A stretch of 9,303 nucleotides of DNA. Source: Candidatus Latescibacterota bacterium. GTDB lineage: Bacteria > Latescibacterota > UBA2968 > UBA8231. Location: positions 1 through 9,303 of the forward strand of contig JAJDYK010000078.1 of the NCBI GenBank assembly GCA_022825185.1, given 5' to 3'. The translations under genes and the position numbers were made by a program. The notes under the pieces are model-generated. The model was not told where the DNA came from and made no database searches. It worked only from the letters and a program-made list of their open reading frames with translations. Shown here piece after piece: positions 1-6,451 of the stretch (the first letter of the stretch is position 1; the number at the start of each line of letters is the position of its first letter).

Positions 1-891
1 CACGAGGATGTCGCGGTTGCCGTCGTTGTCGTAGTCGGCTTGGCAGATGTTGAGGCCGCCGACTTGGCCGGTGAGGCCGGCTTGCTCGGTGCGCTCGGCA
101 AAGGTGCCGTCGCCTTGGTTGCGGAAGTAGCGAAGCTGGTCGTCTAGGCCCCAAGAAGAGGCGACGATGTCGAGGTAGCCGTCGTTGTCGAAATCATCGA
201 CGATGCTGCTGCCGGACAGGGCGACTACGTCCAAACCTAGGCCCGGTGCCCGGTCTTCAAAGCGCCCGAGGGCGCTGGAGTCGGCGAAGCAAGTCGGGGG
301 TACGAGCCACTCGGGTGGGACGGCGTGGGGGTACTGGTCGAGGGTCATGTAGGCGATGTTGAGCAGCCAGCGGGCGCTCAGGTCGTCTGGGTTTTTACGT
401 AGGATCGCTGTGTACTGTTCGATGGCGGCCTGTGAACCTTCTTGCAGGGTGTGGATACCCTCGCCTTGGATGGGTAGCAGACAGGAGGCGATGGTGTGAT
501 TGAGCAGGCAGTTTTCTTGCTCGCCGAGGCGTAAGTAGGCGATGCCTAGCCGGTCGTGGACGCGCGTGCGGAGGCTGGGGGGCAGGTCTTGCGCTTGTAA
601 GAGTTGCAGTTCGGCGATGGCCTCGCGCGTCTGGCCGGCGCGCAGGAGCTGGATGGCCAGTTCGAGGCGCAGGGCTTGTTGGCGATTGTGATTTTGCGCT
701 TTGGCTAGCTGCTCGCGCAGGTAGGCGGCGCTGGCGGCGTTCATGTTTAGGGTGTTGAGGTTGGTGGGGACTTGGGCGCGGACTTCGCTGGCGAGTTGCC
801 GCAGGCGAGCGGCCATGCGCTCGGAAGCGGATGGCTGGGCTTGGGAGGGCGCTGGGCAGAGCGCGAGGAGGAGTAAGACGATTAGGATCAT
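1..891 (-). CDS. Secreted TPR-like / FG-GAP (VCBS) repeat protein, C-terminus cut by window edge
   Basis: The minus strand is open from an ATG at 891 to base 1, giving 297 residues with no stop. The N-terminus (MILIVLLLLALCPAPSQA) is a hydrophobic signal peptide, though without the usual basic residues before the core. Residues about 50-190 are Ala/Leu/Gln/Arg-rich and helical, resembling degenerate TPR repeats. From about residue 225 come two FG-GAP/VCBS repeats, each with an Asp-rich calcium-binding-type loop (DFDNDGYLDIV near residue 231, DYDNDGNRDILV at the cut end). The DNA of the two loops (166-190 and 7-31) is a 25-nt direct repeat with two mismatches, 159 nt (53 codons) apart, which fits the repeat period. 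This family usually forms extracellular beta-propellers for adhesion or ligand binding, and more blades, possibly an ASPIC/UnbV tail, should lie beyond base 1. It diverges from the gene at 1046. The ribosome-binding site is weak (AAGAAGA, 900-906). The ligand is unknown. Confidence 0.85.
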   Translation of the reverse strand, partial: MILIVLLLLALCPAPSQAQPSASERMAARLRQLASEVRAQVPTNLNTLNMNAASAAYLREQLAKAQNHNRQQALRLELAIQLLRAGQTREAIAELQLLQAQDLPPSLRTRVHDRLGIAYLRLGEQENCLLNHTIASCLLPIQGEGIHTLQEGSQAAIEQYTAILRKNPDDLSARWLLNIAYMTLDQYPHAVPPEWLVPPTCFADSSALGRFEDRAPGLGLDVVALSGSSIVDDFDNDGYLDIVASSWGLDDQLRYFRNQGDGTFAERTEQAGLTGQVGGLNICQADYDNDGNRDILV

Positions 892-918
892 AAACGCGTC
901 TTCTTCAGATATAATACA

Positions 919-947
919 TTGACAACATAAGCGTCATTTGTTATCAC
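919..947 (+). promoter_or_regulatory. Candidate sigma-70-like promoter for the CBM9-like gene
   Basis: A perfect TTGACA box lies at 919-924, followed after exactly 17 nt by TATCAC (942-947), which matches four of six -10 positions. It sits in the AT-rich 154-bp spacer between divergent genes and points toward the ATG at 1046, leaving a leader of roughly 90 nt. The hexamer and spacing are seen; promoter activity is inferred, and the organism's own promoter consensus is unknown. No equally good promoter was found for the divergent gene. Confidence 0.35.
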
Positions 948-1045
948 TAACAACTTAATGTGCTTCAAAGAGTGCTCCGAAGTGCATTGGCACGGGAATT
1001 TTATTTATTGAATCAACCCCCATTCTAACGAGAGGGAGATAAGTT

Positions 1046-1990
1046 ATGAGGAAATTATTGACGCTGAGTGTGGCGGTATCGCTTTTGGGTCTGAGTTCGC
1101 CTTCTTCGGCGCATGTGCCCGAGGGGCTGATTTTGGGCGTCTGGCAGTGGCCCACGTCGCATCTGCCGGTGATGGATGGCGATATTTCCGAGTGGGACGT
1201 AGTGCCCGACAATTTGTGGCTCACTCCGTCCAACGAATTCAACGGCGAGCTTCTGCACGTAGTGGTGGCCGGCGAGGTTGGGGCCGAGGTCAATACTGCG
1301 GATCTGAACTTTCGTTGGACCTCGGGCTGGAACGACGAACTGGATCGTCTCTACTTCGTCTATGACCGCTTCGACGATCTATGGGATCGCGATGCCGGCG
1401 GCATAGGTGGCGCTGGTGGCGACGACAGCTTTGAGATCAACCTCGACGCCAACCACGGCGGTGATGTCTCGTGGTTTGGTGCCGACGATTTTGACACCGA
1501 GGAAGAAGTGCTGCGCAACCGGGGACGCCTCAACCAGATGAGCCACTACCGCTGGCCGCCGATGGAGCCGATTGGCTGGAACTGGCTTTGGGCCTCGAGC
1601 GCCACTTGGCACGACGTCGAGCCCTATTCGTGCTGCGGCAATTCCTTCAATCTCAACGGCGCGCACGCCACTGAGGCGACCTTCCAGGCTGAGTGGTGGA
1701 CCGTGGGTTGGGACGACTTCGACCACGCGTCGCCCGAAAACAGCGTCCAGCACGACTTTGGCGAAAACGACATTATCGGTCTGGGTATCTCGATCATCGA
1801 CAACGATGTAGGCACTGACAACGAAACCGACCGCCGCTTCGCCGCTTGGCGCTTGGGCGGCGCGCGCTGCGGCAACGGCGATGGCAAGTGCATCACCGAC
1901 TTCATCTTGCTACCGGCGCAGATGGATCTTTTGCCGACCGCTGTCGAGAATGATAGCTGGGGCCACATCAAGGCTTCGTACATGCAGTAG
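1046..1990 (+). CDS. Secreted protein with CBM9/DOMON-like carbohydrate-binding domain
   Basis: This encodes 314 residues. The start is well placed, with a GAGGGAGA ribosome-binding site at 1032-1039. Residues 1-22 form a classical signal peptide (MRKLL, hydrophobic core, SSA before H23), so the protein is exported. The mature part is one beta-rich, Trp- and Asp-rich domain. Residues 41-52 (PVMDGDISEWDV) match the opening of CBM9-like or sugar-binding DOMON-like domains, in which a 'DG..sEW' strand is followed by strands such as LYFVYDRFDDLW (102-113), DDSFEINLDANHGGD (126-140) and GISIIDNDVGTDNETD (247-262). Four cysteines (196, 197, 275, 282) could form disulfides. No catalytic motif is recognised. 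The likely role is binding sugar polymers or extracellular redox/sugar ligands; the specificity cannot be read. A terminator follows, so it may be a single-gene unit with partial read-through into the binding protein. Confidence 0.75.
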   Translation: MRKLLTLSVAVSLLGLSSPSSAHVPEGLILGVWQWPTSHLPVMDGDISEWDVVPDNLWLTPSNEFNGELLHVVVAGEVGAEVNTADLNFRWTSGWNDELDRLYFVYDRFDDLWDRDAGGIGGAGGDDSFEINLDANHGGDVSWFGADDFDTEEEVLRNRGRLNQMSHYRWPPMEPIGWNWLWASSATWHDVEPYSCCGNSFNLNGAHATEATFQAEWWTVGWDDFDHASPENSVQHDFGENDIIGLGISIIDNDVGTDNETDRRFAAWRLGGARCGNGDGKCITDFILLPAQMDLLPTAVENDSWGHIKASYMQ

Positions 1991-2018
1991 CTAGCCCGGT
2001 AGTTTGCGGGTTTGACTT

Positions 2019-2059
2019 AGGGAGGTGGATCGACTGTGATCTGCCTCCCTTGTTTTTTT
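2019..2059 (+). terminator. Intrinsic (rho-independent) terminator between CBM9-like gene and solute-binding protein
   Basis: The perfect 7-bp stem AGGGAGG (2019-2025) pairs with CCTCCCT (2044-2050). An inner GATC (2028-2031)/GATC (2038-2041) pairing extends it across a short bulge. The hairpin is followed by TG and then seven T residues (2053-2059). This is the standard architecture of an intrinsic terminator. It lies 29 nt after the upstream stop codon and ends only 8 nt before the next ATG. Confidence 0.75.
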
Positions 2060-2067
2060 AGGGTACT

Positions 2068-3738
2068 ATGACGCGGAGAAAATTTTTCGCTCTGTTGGTG
2101 TTTTTCGCCGGCATTAGCACTGTGTATGCCCTCGCTGAGCGGCAGGCGCAGAGAATGCAGGTGCCAGAGGCAGAGTTGAGTATCGACTGGGACGCGGTGG
2201 TTGACGACCCGGCAGAGCGGCTTGAGATCTCTTGGATGAGCATTCCGCGCTTTCCCACTGCGCGCGAGGGCACTTGGATCGAAGAGCGACTCGAAAAGCG
2301 GTTCAACGTCGATTTCAAGCCGCTGTTTACCAGTCATTTTGCCTATATGCGGCGCCGGCCGCTGGTCTTTGCTGGCGGCAATGTGCCCGATTTGTTCTAC
2401 GCCGGCGATCCAGTCGTGGTGCAAAAGGACGCCCACCACGGCTATGCGCTGCCCATTCCCTACGAGGTCATCCAAAAACACGCGCCCAACTACGTGCGCT
2501 ATCTCAACGAGTACGCGCCCTCGGCGTGGCTCTACGCCTACTGGAAGGGGGCCAACTACGGCATCCCCACTTGGGGGAGTAGCTTGGGCTATCCTGTGCC
2601 GGGGATCTGGCGGATGGACTGGCTGCGCAACGTCGGCATCGACAAGGTGCCGGAGACCCTCGACGAGATGTACACGGCGCTGTGGAAGTTTCGCCACGAG
2701 GACCCGGATGGCAATGGGATACAGGATACCTACGGCATGTGTCCCAATGCGCAGGCTTGGTTCAATGTTTTCGGCGCGGTCTTCGGGGCCTACGGGATTG
2801 TGCCGCACGGCTGGATGCTGCGCGATGGCGAGGTTGTGTGGGGCGGGACTCGGCCCGAGGCCAAAGAGATCCTGGGCCTTTTGCGCAAGTGGTACGTCGA
2901 TGGACTGATTGACCCCGACTTTGCGATTGGCCAAATCAAGAGCAGCCCAATACCCTACCAGAAATTCGTCAGCGGCAAGACGGGGTATCTCTTTAGCCAC
3001 GGCGGCTATAGCAGCTTTGACCAGTACAACAAGGCGTCATTGGTGTCGGTCATTGCCGAGTTGCAGCCGGGTGCCGAGGTGGTGGTTGGGCCGTTTCCGG
3101 CTGGCCCAGAAGGCATCCGTGGGGCGCGGGTGTGGAGCACAGCGGCCCATGTTTTTGTCTTTGGCAAGCAGGTAGCGGCCGCGCCTGAGAAGGTGGTGCG
3201 GATGCTCAAAATTTTTGAGGCGCTAGCGGTTGAGGAAAAACTCTTTGTGGAGGTGCGGATGGGCCAGCAGGGTGTGCATTGGGAGTTCGACGCCGAGCGC
3301 GGCCTGTACCATCTGCCGCCCTACGACGACCGCAACGTTGCCAGCAAGCATCTGACCGTGTTGAACGTCGATGGCCCGGGTGGGTTTTTTGCGCCCTGCG
3401 GGGTTCGGCCCGCCATTGCTGACAAGTACCTGCCAACGGCGATGCTGCAACACCGCGAGCGCTATCAGCGCACCGAGTGGGCGCAGGCTGGCCTGTTCGG
3501 CAAGCCGGACGTGGTGCCTTCGTCGATCAAGCACTTGCGCGATCTGCGCAATTTGCAGATGACGGTTTACGCCGAGATCATACGCGGCGAGCGAGATATC
3601 GACTATTTCGACGATTTCGTGGCCGAATGGACGGAACGGGGTGGAGCGGAGATGACCCAAGAGGCGCGGGAAATCTACAAGGTGCGCGAGGAGATTTACA
3701 GGAAGGTAGGGGTTGTGCAGAGATTTACAGGAAGGTAG
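2068..3738 (+). CDS. ABC-type extracellular solute-binding protein (family 1, LplA/YtcQ-like)
   Basis: The 556 residues match the large binding proteins of carbohydrate ABC importers, which capture a substrate outside the membrane and hand it to a permease. Residues 1-23 (MTRRKFFALL, then hydrophobic, ending YALA) are a Sec signal or N-terminal anchor; there is no lipobox cysteine. Family features include WIEERLEKRFNVDFK (70-84), the 'PDLFYAG' segment (107-113), YGIPTW (164-169), the WRMDWLRNVGI block (181-191) and the hallmark DPDGNGIQDTYG loop (212-223). The ATG is preceded only by a weak AGGG (2060-2063), immediately after the terminator. No permease or ATPase gene is in the window, so this is an orphan component here. 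The last five residues (RFTGR) arise from a 29-bp tandem duplication; without it the protein would end ...EIYRKVGVVQ at 551 residues. The gene converges with sulfatase A, with 21 nt between stops. Confidence 0.85.
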   Translation: MTRRKFFALLVFFAGISTVYALAERQAQRMQVPEAELSIDWDAVVDDPAERLEISWMSIPRFPTAREGTWIEERLEKRFNVDFKPLFTSHFAYMRRRPLVFAGGNVPDLFYAGDPVVVQKDAHHGYALPIPYEVIQKHAPNYVRYLNEYAPSAWLYAYWKGANYGIPTWGSSLGYPVPGIWRMDWLRNVGIDKVPETLDEMYTALWKFRHEDPDGNGIQDTYGMCPNAQAWFNVFGAVFGAYGIVPHGWMLRDGEVVWGGTRPEAKEILGLLRKWYVDGLIDPDFAIGQIKSSPIPYQKFVSGKTGYLFSHGGYSSFDQYNKASLVSVIAELQPGAEVVVGPFPAGPEGIRGARVWSTAAHVFVFGKQVAAAPEKVVRMLKIFEALAVEEKLFVEVRMGQQGVHWEFDAERGLYHLPPYDDRNVASKHLTVLNVDGPGGFFAPCGVRPAIADKYLPTAMLQHRERYQRTEWAQAGLFGKPDVVPSSIKHLRDLRNLQMTVYAEIIRGERDIDYFDDFVAEWTERGGAEMTQEAREIYKVREEIYRKVGVVQRFTGR

Positions 3739-3749
3739 GAGTAGTGCAG
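3692..3749 (+). repeat. 29-bp tandem duplication at the 3' end of the solute-binding-protein gene
   Basis: Unit 1 is 3692-3720 and unit 2 is 3721-3749, directly abutting. They match at 27 of 29 positions, differing at 3711/3740 (g/a) and 3714/3743 (t/a). In unit 1 the reading frame gives EIYRKVGVVQ. The same peptide is encoded by unit 2 in the +2-shifted frame and is followed at once by TAG (3750-3752). Because 29 is not a multiple of three, the current frame enters unit 2 out of phase and stops at 3736-3738. Both differences are synonymous in the EIYRKVGVVQ frame (Gly GGG/GGA, Val GTT/GTA). Confidence 0.9.
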
Positions 3750-3759
3750 TAGAGGCGTC

Positions 3760-5391
3760 CTAGATCATGTGGCCGTGCCGTCCTCGCATGTAGAAGGTGC
3801 CGTCCCGGTTCATACCGGGGAATTCCCACGTGTCGGGGTTGATGGGCCAGGGCAGGACATCGGCGCGGTCGGCCCACTCGCGGTAGCGCTGTTCCATTTT
3901 CCTAACCCTATCTTTTTCTCGCTCTGCTAGATCGTTGAGTTCAGTGCGATCTTCGTCCATATTGTAGAGCTCCCAGCCACCCTGACCGCTGGTTTCGCAG
4001 ACTAGTTTCCACGGTCCGATGCGGATGGCGGCATTGCCTTCGTGTTCCCAGTACATAGGCTTTTCGCGCGACCACTCGCGGCCTTTGAGGAGCGCGAGGA
4101 AGCTCTCGCCTTCAAGGGGGGTGATGGTGTGGCCGTCGTATTCGGTGGGATAGGAAGCGCCGGCTGCGTCGATGAGGGTGGCGGTGATGTCGATGATTTG
4201 GGCGGGAGCGTGCGCGAGGTCGGGTTGTGTGATAGTGGCCGGCCAGCGGACGATGCAGGGGGTGGCGATGCCGCCTTCGTGGACCCAGCGCTTGTAGCGG
4301 CGGAAGGGGGTGGTGCTGACATTGGCCCAAGGCACGTCGTAGCTCATGTACGTGTCCTCGGCTCCGGGCATCAGGCCGGGGATGTTGCCCATTTGCACGG
4401 GCCGCCCGTCGTGGGTGGTGAGACCTCGTAAAAAGGCCCGGTCGATGCGGTTGCCGTCCTCGCACAAGAATTCAGCGCAGCCGCCGTTGTCTGAGAGGAA
4501 AATGACCAACGTATTGTCCTCTAGGTCGAGTTCGCGGAGTTTGGCGAGGATGCGGCCGATGCCTTGGTCCATGCGATCGACTTGGGCGGCGTACACGGCC
4601 ATGCGCCGGTCTTCCCAGTCTGGGTCGGCCACTTCATGCCAAGGGGGTGCGTCCTCGTCGCGGGGCGATATGTCCCAGTGAGAGCTGACGACTTCCATGT
4701 CTTTGAGCGCTTCGTGGCGGGCGGTGCGCGCGGCGTCCCAGCCGCCTTGGCGGTACTGGCCTTGGTAGCGGGCGATGTCTTCCTCAAAGGCGTGGAGCGG
4801 CCAGTGCGGTGCTGTGTACGCGACGTACATGAAAAAGGGCTGGTCGGCGCTTGCGGAGATGAAGTCAACGGCGTGGTCGGAGATGGCGTCGGTGAGGTAG
4901 AAGTCGGTGGGATTGGCGGCGATAGGTTCGCCGTCGAGGGTGCAGGTGCGCCCGCCGAAGTAGCCGCTGTTTCTACCGAGGCCAAAGAGGCGGTCGAAGC
5001 CGTGCTGCATCTCGGGAGGGCTGTCGGCACTGTCGGGCCTTTTGCCGCAGTGCCACTTGCCCGACATTAGGGTGCGATAGCCGCGCTCCTTGAGTACTTG
5101 GGCGATGGTGACGGCTGAGTGGCGCAGGTAGCCGCCATAACCGGGGGCGTTGGGGATGCCGCCGGCCATGTGGCCGATGCCGGCTTGGTGCGGATAGAGG
5201 CCGGTCAGCAGGGCCGCACGCGAGGGACAGCAGCGGGCGAAGTTGTACATCTGCGAGAAGCGCAAGCCCTCGGCGGCGAGGCCGTCTAGGTTGGGGGTGC
5301 GGATTTCAGAGCCGTAGCAGCCGAGGTCGGAATAGCCCATGTCGTCGGCGAGGATGAGGACGATGTTGGGACGCTGGGAGGTGGTGGACAT
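3760..5391 (-). CDS. Sulfatase A, type I formylglycine-dependent, predicted cytoplasmic
   Basis: This 543-residue protein of the alkaline phosphatase-like superfamily hydrolyses a sulfate ester to an alcohol plus sulfate. The signature C54-C-P-S-R58 followed by AALLTG contains the cysteine converted to formylglycine. Other active-site elements are D16-D17 (RPNIVLILADDMGYSDLG), K112 and H114 (SGKWHCGK), H196 (TAPHWPLH), D301-N302 (FLSDNGG) and K367 with H371 (KRWVHEGG). The SDNGG and K-x3-HEGG blocks are typical of arylsulfatase-like S1 subfamilies; the substrate cannot be assigned. The C-terminal subdomain has GPWKLV and a Glu/Asp-rich tail. No signal peptide is visible. I chose the start at 5391 because AAGGAG lies 7 nt upstream; an in-frame ATG at 5421 would place that Shine-Dalgarno inside the coding region and has none of its own. 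It diverges from the PhyH gene and needs a maturation enzyme (FGE or anSME) from elsewhere. Confidence 0.92.
   Translation of the reverse strand: MSTTSQRPNIVLILADDMGYSDLGCYGSEIRTPNLDGLAAEGLRFSQMYNFARCCPSRAALLTGLYPHQAGIGHMAGGIPNAPGYGGYLRHSAVTIAQVLKERGYRTLMSGKWHCGKRPDSADSPPEMQHGFDRLFGLGRNSGYFGGRTCTLDGEPIAANPTDFYLTDAISDHAVDFISASADQPFFMYVAYTAPHWPLHAFEEDIARYQGQYRQGGWDAARTARHEALKDMEVVSSHWDISPRDEDAPPWHEVADPDWEDRRMAVYAAQVDRMDQGIGRILAKLRELDLEDNTLVIFLSDNGGCAEFLCEDGNRIDRAFLRGLTTHDGRPVQMGNIPGLMPGAEDTYMSYDVPWANVSTTPFRRYKRWVHEGGIATPCIVRWPATITQPDLAHAPAQIIDITATLIDAAGASYPTEYDGHTITPLEGESFLALLKGREWSREKPMYWEHEGNAAIRIGPWKLVCETSGQGGWELYNMDEDRTELNDLAEREKDRVRKMEQRYREWADRADVLPWPINPDTWEFPGMNRDGTFYMRGRHGHMI
5300..5336 (-). 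repeat. Sulfatase-derived 37-bp direct repeat, copy 1 (inside sulfatase A)
   Basis: This segment encodes residues about 19-31 of sulfatase A on the minus strand (GYSDLGCYGSEIR). It recurs in the same plus-strand orientation at 6401-6437 with a single mismatch (5308 a versus 6409 g), 1,101 bp away. The match ends abruptly on both sides. The mismatch is silent in the sulfatase frame (Ser TCT/TCC). Confidence 0.92.
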
Positions 5392-5398
5392 GAAGGGA

Positions 5399-5404
5399 CT
5401 CCTT
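5399..5404 (-). promoter_or_regulatory. Shine-Dalgarno AAGGAG that fixes the sulfatase A start
   Basis: On the minus strand AAGGAG (5404 to 5399) is 7 nt upstream of the ATG at 5391. The upstream in-frame ATG at 5421 is followed by this site within its own codons and is preceded only by AT-rich sequence, so it is disfavoured. Confidence 0.8.
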
Positions 5405-5412
5405 CTTTGCAA

Positions 5413-5437
5413 ATTAGGCATTAGACATTAGGAATTA
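5413..5437. repeat. Three tandem heptamers attagNN in the sulfatase A / PhyH divergent spacer
   Basis: The units are attaggc (5413-5419), attagac (5420-5426) and attagga (5427-5433), followed by a partial atta (5434-5437). They lie in the 73-bp AT-rich spacer between the divergent starts at 5391 and 5465, upstream of the sulfatase A Shine-Dalgarno. They could be low-complexity sequence or operator half-sites for a regulator acting on both genes; nothing else supports either reading. Confidence 0.5.
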
Positions 5438-5464
5438 AATTAATAATTCTCAAAAGGAAAGGAG

Positions 5465-6418
5465 ATGTTTGTGGCAACAGTTGATACTACAACGCATGGT
5501 TTGACTGCGGAAGAACGCGAAAAGTATGTAAAAGATGGGTTCTTTATTCGCGCAGATGCCTTCGACACTTATGAGATTGATGCACTGCGCGATAGAATCG
5601 AAGATCTCGTAGAACTCATTGAGACCTCTGACGTGTTGACAGAGAAAGAGAAGCAAGCAATTCTGAAACGCAATGCCGGAACTGATGCGACTTCTGGACC
5701 TGCATCGTTAAACAGTATAACGCGACTTCACAGATTCAGTGCATTGGTGCGATCACACATTCGCGACCCAAGGCGGCTGGATGCGGTCACAGAGATCGTA
5801 GGATCGGATCTGTTCTGTCCAAACGATCTGTATTTTTTTAAACCTCCGGGCACCGGGCGGCCTATTGCGTGGCATCAGGACTCGTGGTATTTCCGCAACA
5901 TTTATATCAGTAGCGTAGGAGACGCCATAGACCAATCGACGATTGGAACTTGGCTGGCGCTGGATGATGCGGACGAAGAGAACGGATGCTTGTGGGTGAT
6001 TCCCGGTAGTCATCGCTTAGGCGTGATAGATCACAGTCAGGTCGAGAGCGATGATTATTTGTTGCAAAAGAGAGTGACCGTGTCCGACGAGATGGAAGAA
6101 CGGGCCATGCCGGTAGAAGTACCAAAGGGCGCACTGGTGTTTTTCAACAATGCGCTATTGCACCGCAGCACACCCAACAGATCGGATCGGTTTCGGCGGG
6201 CCTATATCGTGCATTACATGAAAGCGACAATCCAGCATACCGGAAACAGACCAAGGATTCCCGAGGGCACAGAGCACTGGGGCACTCCTGAGATGTACAT
6301 CTGCGGACGACAATTGCCTGGGTGCGTGCAAACAACGCTTGAGAAAGACAGCATGGACTGGGCCAGAGCATTGGAACGGACATTGACGGAAGACGACATT
6401 CGGATTTCGGAGCCGTAG
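5465..6418 (+). CDS. PhyH-family (phytanoyl-CoA dioxygenase-like) Fe(II)/2-oxoglutarate oxygenase
   Basis: This 317-residue protein of the PhyH superfamily couples 2-oxoglutarate decarboxylation to hydroxylation of a small molecule. The iron ligands are visible: H137 and D139 in WHQDSWYF, and H233 in LLHRSTPN. R244, 11 residues after H233 as in human phytanoyl-CoA hydroxylase, should bind 2-oxoglutarate. The jelly-roll core also shows FFKPPGTGRPIAWHQD, TWLALDDADEENGCLWVIPGSH and RRAYIVHY. The N-terminus is typical (EEREKYVKDGFFI). Bacterial members act on varied substrates, so true phytanoyl-CoA activity is not implied. The ATG at 5465 has AAGGA 6 nt upstream; a GTG at 5471, 6 nt after AAAGGAG, is a possible alternative costing two residues. 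Residues 313-317 and the stop codon come from a sulfatase-derived fragment, so the native C-terminus may be lost. The gene is less GC-rich than sulfatases A and B, and sulfatase B follows by 33 bp. Confidence 0.92.
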   Translation: MFVATVDTTTHGLTAEEREKYVKDGFFIRADAFDTYEIDALRDRIEDLVELIETSDVLTEKEKQAILKRNAGTDATSGPASLNSITRLHRFSALVRSHIRDPRRLDAVTEIVGSDLFCPNDLYFFKPPGTGRPIAWHQDSWYFRNIYISSVGDAIDQSTIGTWLALDDADEENGCLWVIPGSHRLGVIDHSQVESDDYLLQKRVTVSDEMEERAMPVEVPKGALVFFNNALLHRSTPNRSDRFRRAYIVHYMKATIQHTGNRPRIPEGTEHWGTPEMYICGRQLPGCVQTTLEKDSMDWARALERTLTEDDIRISEP

Positions 6419-6437
6419 CAGCCGAGGTCGGAATAGC
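6401..6437 (+). repeat. Sulfatase-derived 37-bp direct repeat, copy 2 (PhyH stop region): rearrangement scar
   Basis: This is identical to 5300-5336 except at 6409. Read on the minus strand it encodes the conserved GYSDLGCYGSEIR stretch of a sulfatase N-terminus. Here it supplies the last five PhyH codons (R-I-S-E-P), the TAG at 6416-6418 and 19 nt of spacer, ending 14 nt before the ATG of sulfatase B. It has no coding continuity on its own strand, so it is a scrap of a sulfatase gene and not a functional gene. Confidence 0.9.
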
Positions 6438-6441
6438 AATT

Positions 6442-6447
6442 GAGGTG
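6442..6447 (+). promoter_or_regulatory. Shine-Dalgarno GAGGTG that fixes the sulfatase B start
   Basis: GAGG (6442-6445) is 6 nt upstream of the ATG at 6452. An in-frame TTG at 6440 would overlap this site and add only MRCQ before the fold, so the ATG is preferred. Confidence 0.75.
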
Positions 6448-6451
6448 TCAA

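Noticed and set aside
982..993. Small hairpin GTGC-ATTG-GCAC in the leader of the CBM9-like gene
   Set aside because: The stem is only four base pairs and has no T-tract or conserved context, so neither a terminator nor a riboswitch can be supported.
2017..3000. Long minus-strand open frame (327 codons) opposite the solute-binding protein
   Set aside because: It lies wholly antisense to a well-supported gene, has no recognisable motifs or ribosome-binding site, and is explained by the GC-rich codon pattern of the real gene.
3692..3749. Tandem 29-bp repeats as a CRISPR-like array
   Set aside because: The two units abut with no spacer and lie within coding sequence, so this is a duplication, not a repeat-spacer array.
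4564..5070. Plus-strand open frame (168 codons) opposite sulfatase A
   Set aside because: It is Val/Gly/Ala-rich, lies opposite conserved sulfatase motifs and shows no family signature; it is a shadow of the minus-strand gene.
5392..5421. Longer sulfatase A start at the ATG at 5421
   Set aside because: It would add ten residues whose codons contain the AAGGAG Shine-Dalgarno site of the inner ATG, and it has no ribosome-binding site of its own.
6440..6451. TTG start for sulfatase B
   Set aside because: It overlaps the GAGGTG ribosome-binding site that serves the ATG at 6452.
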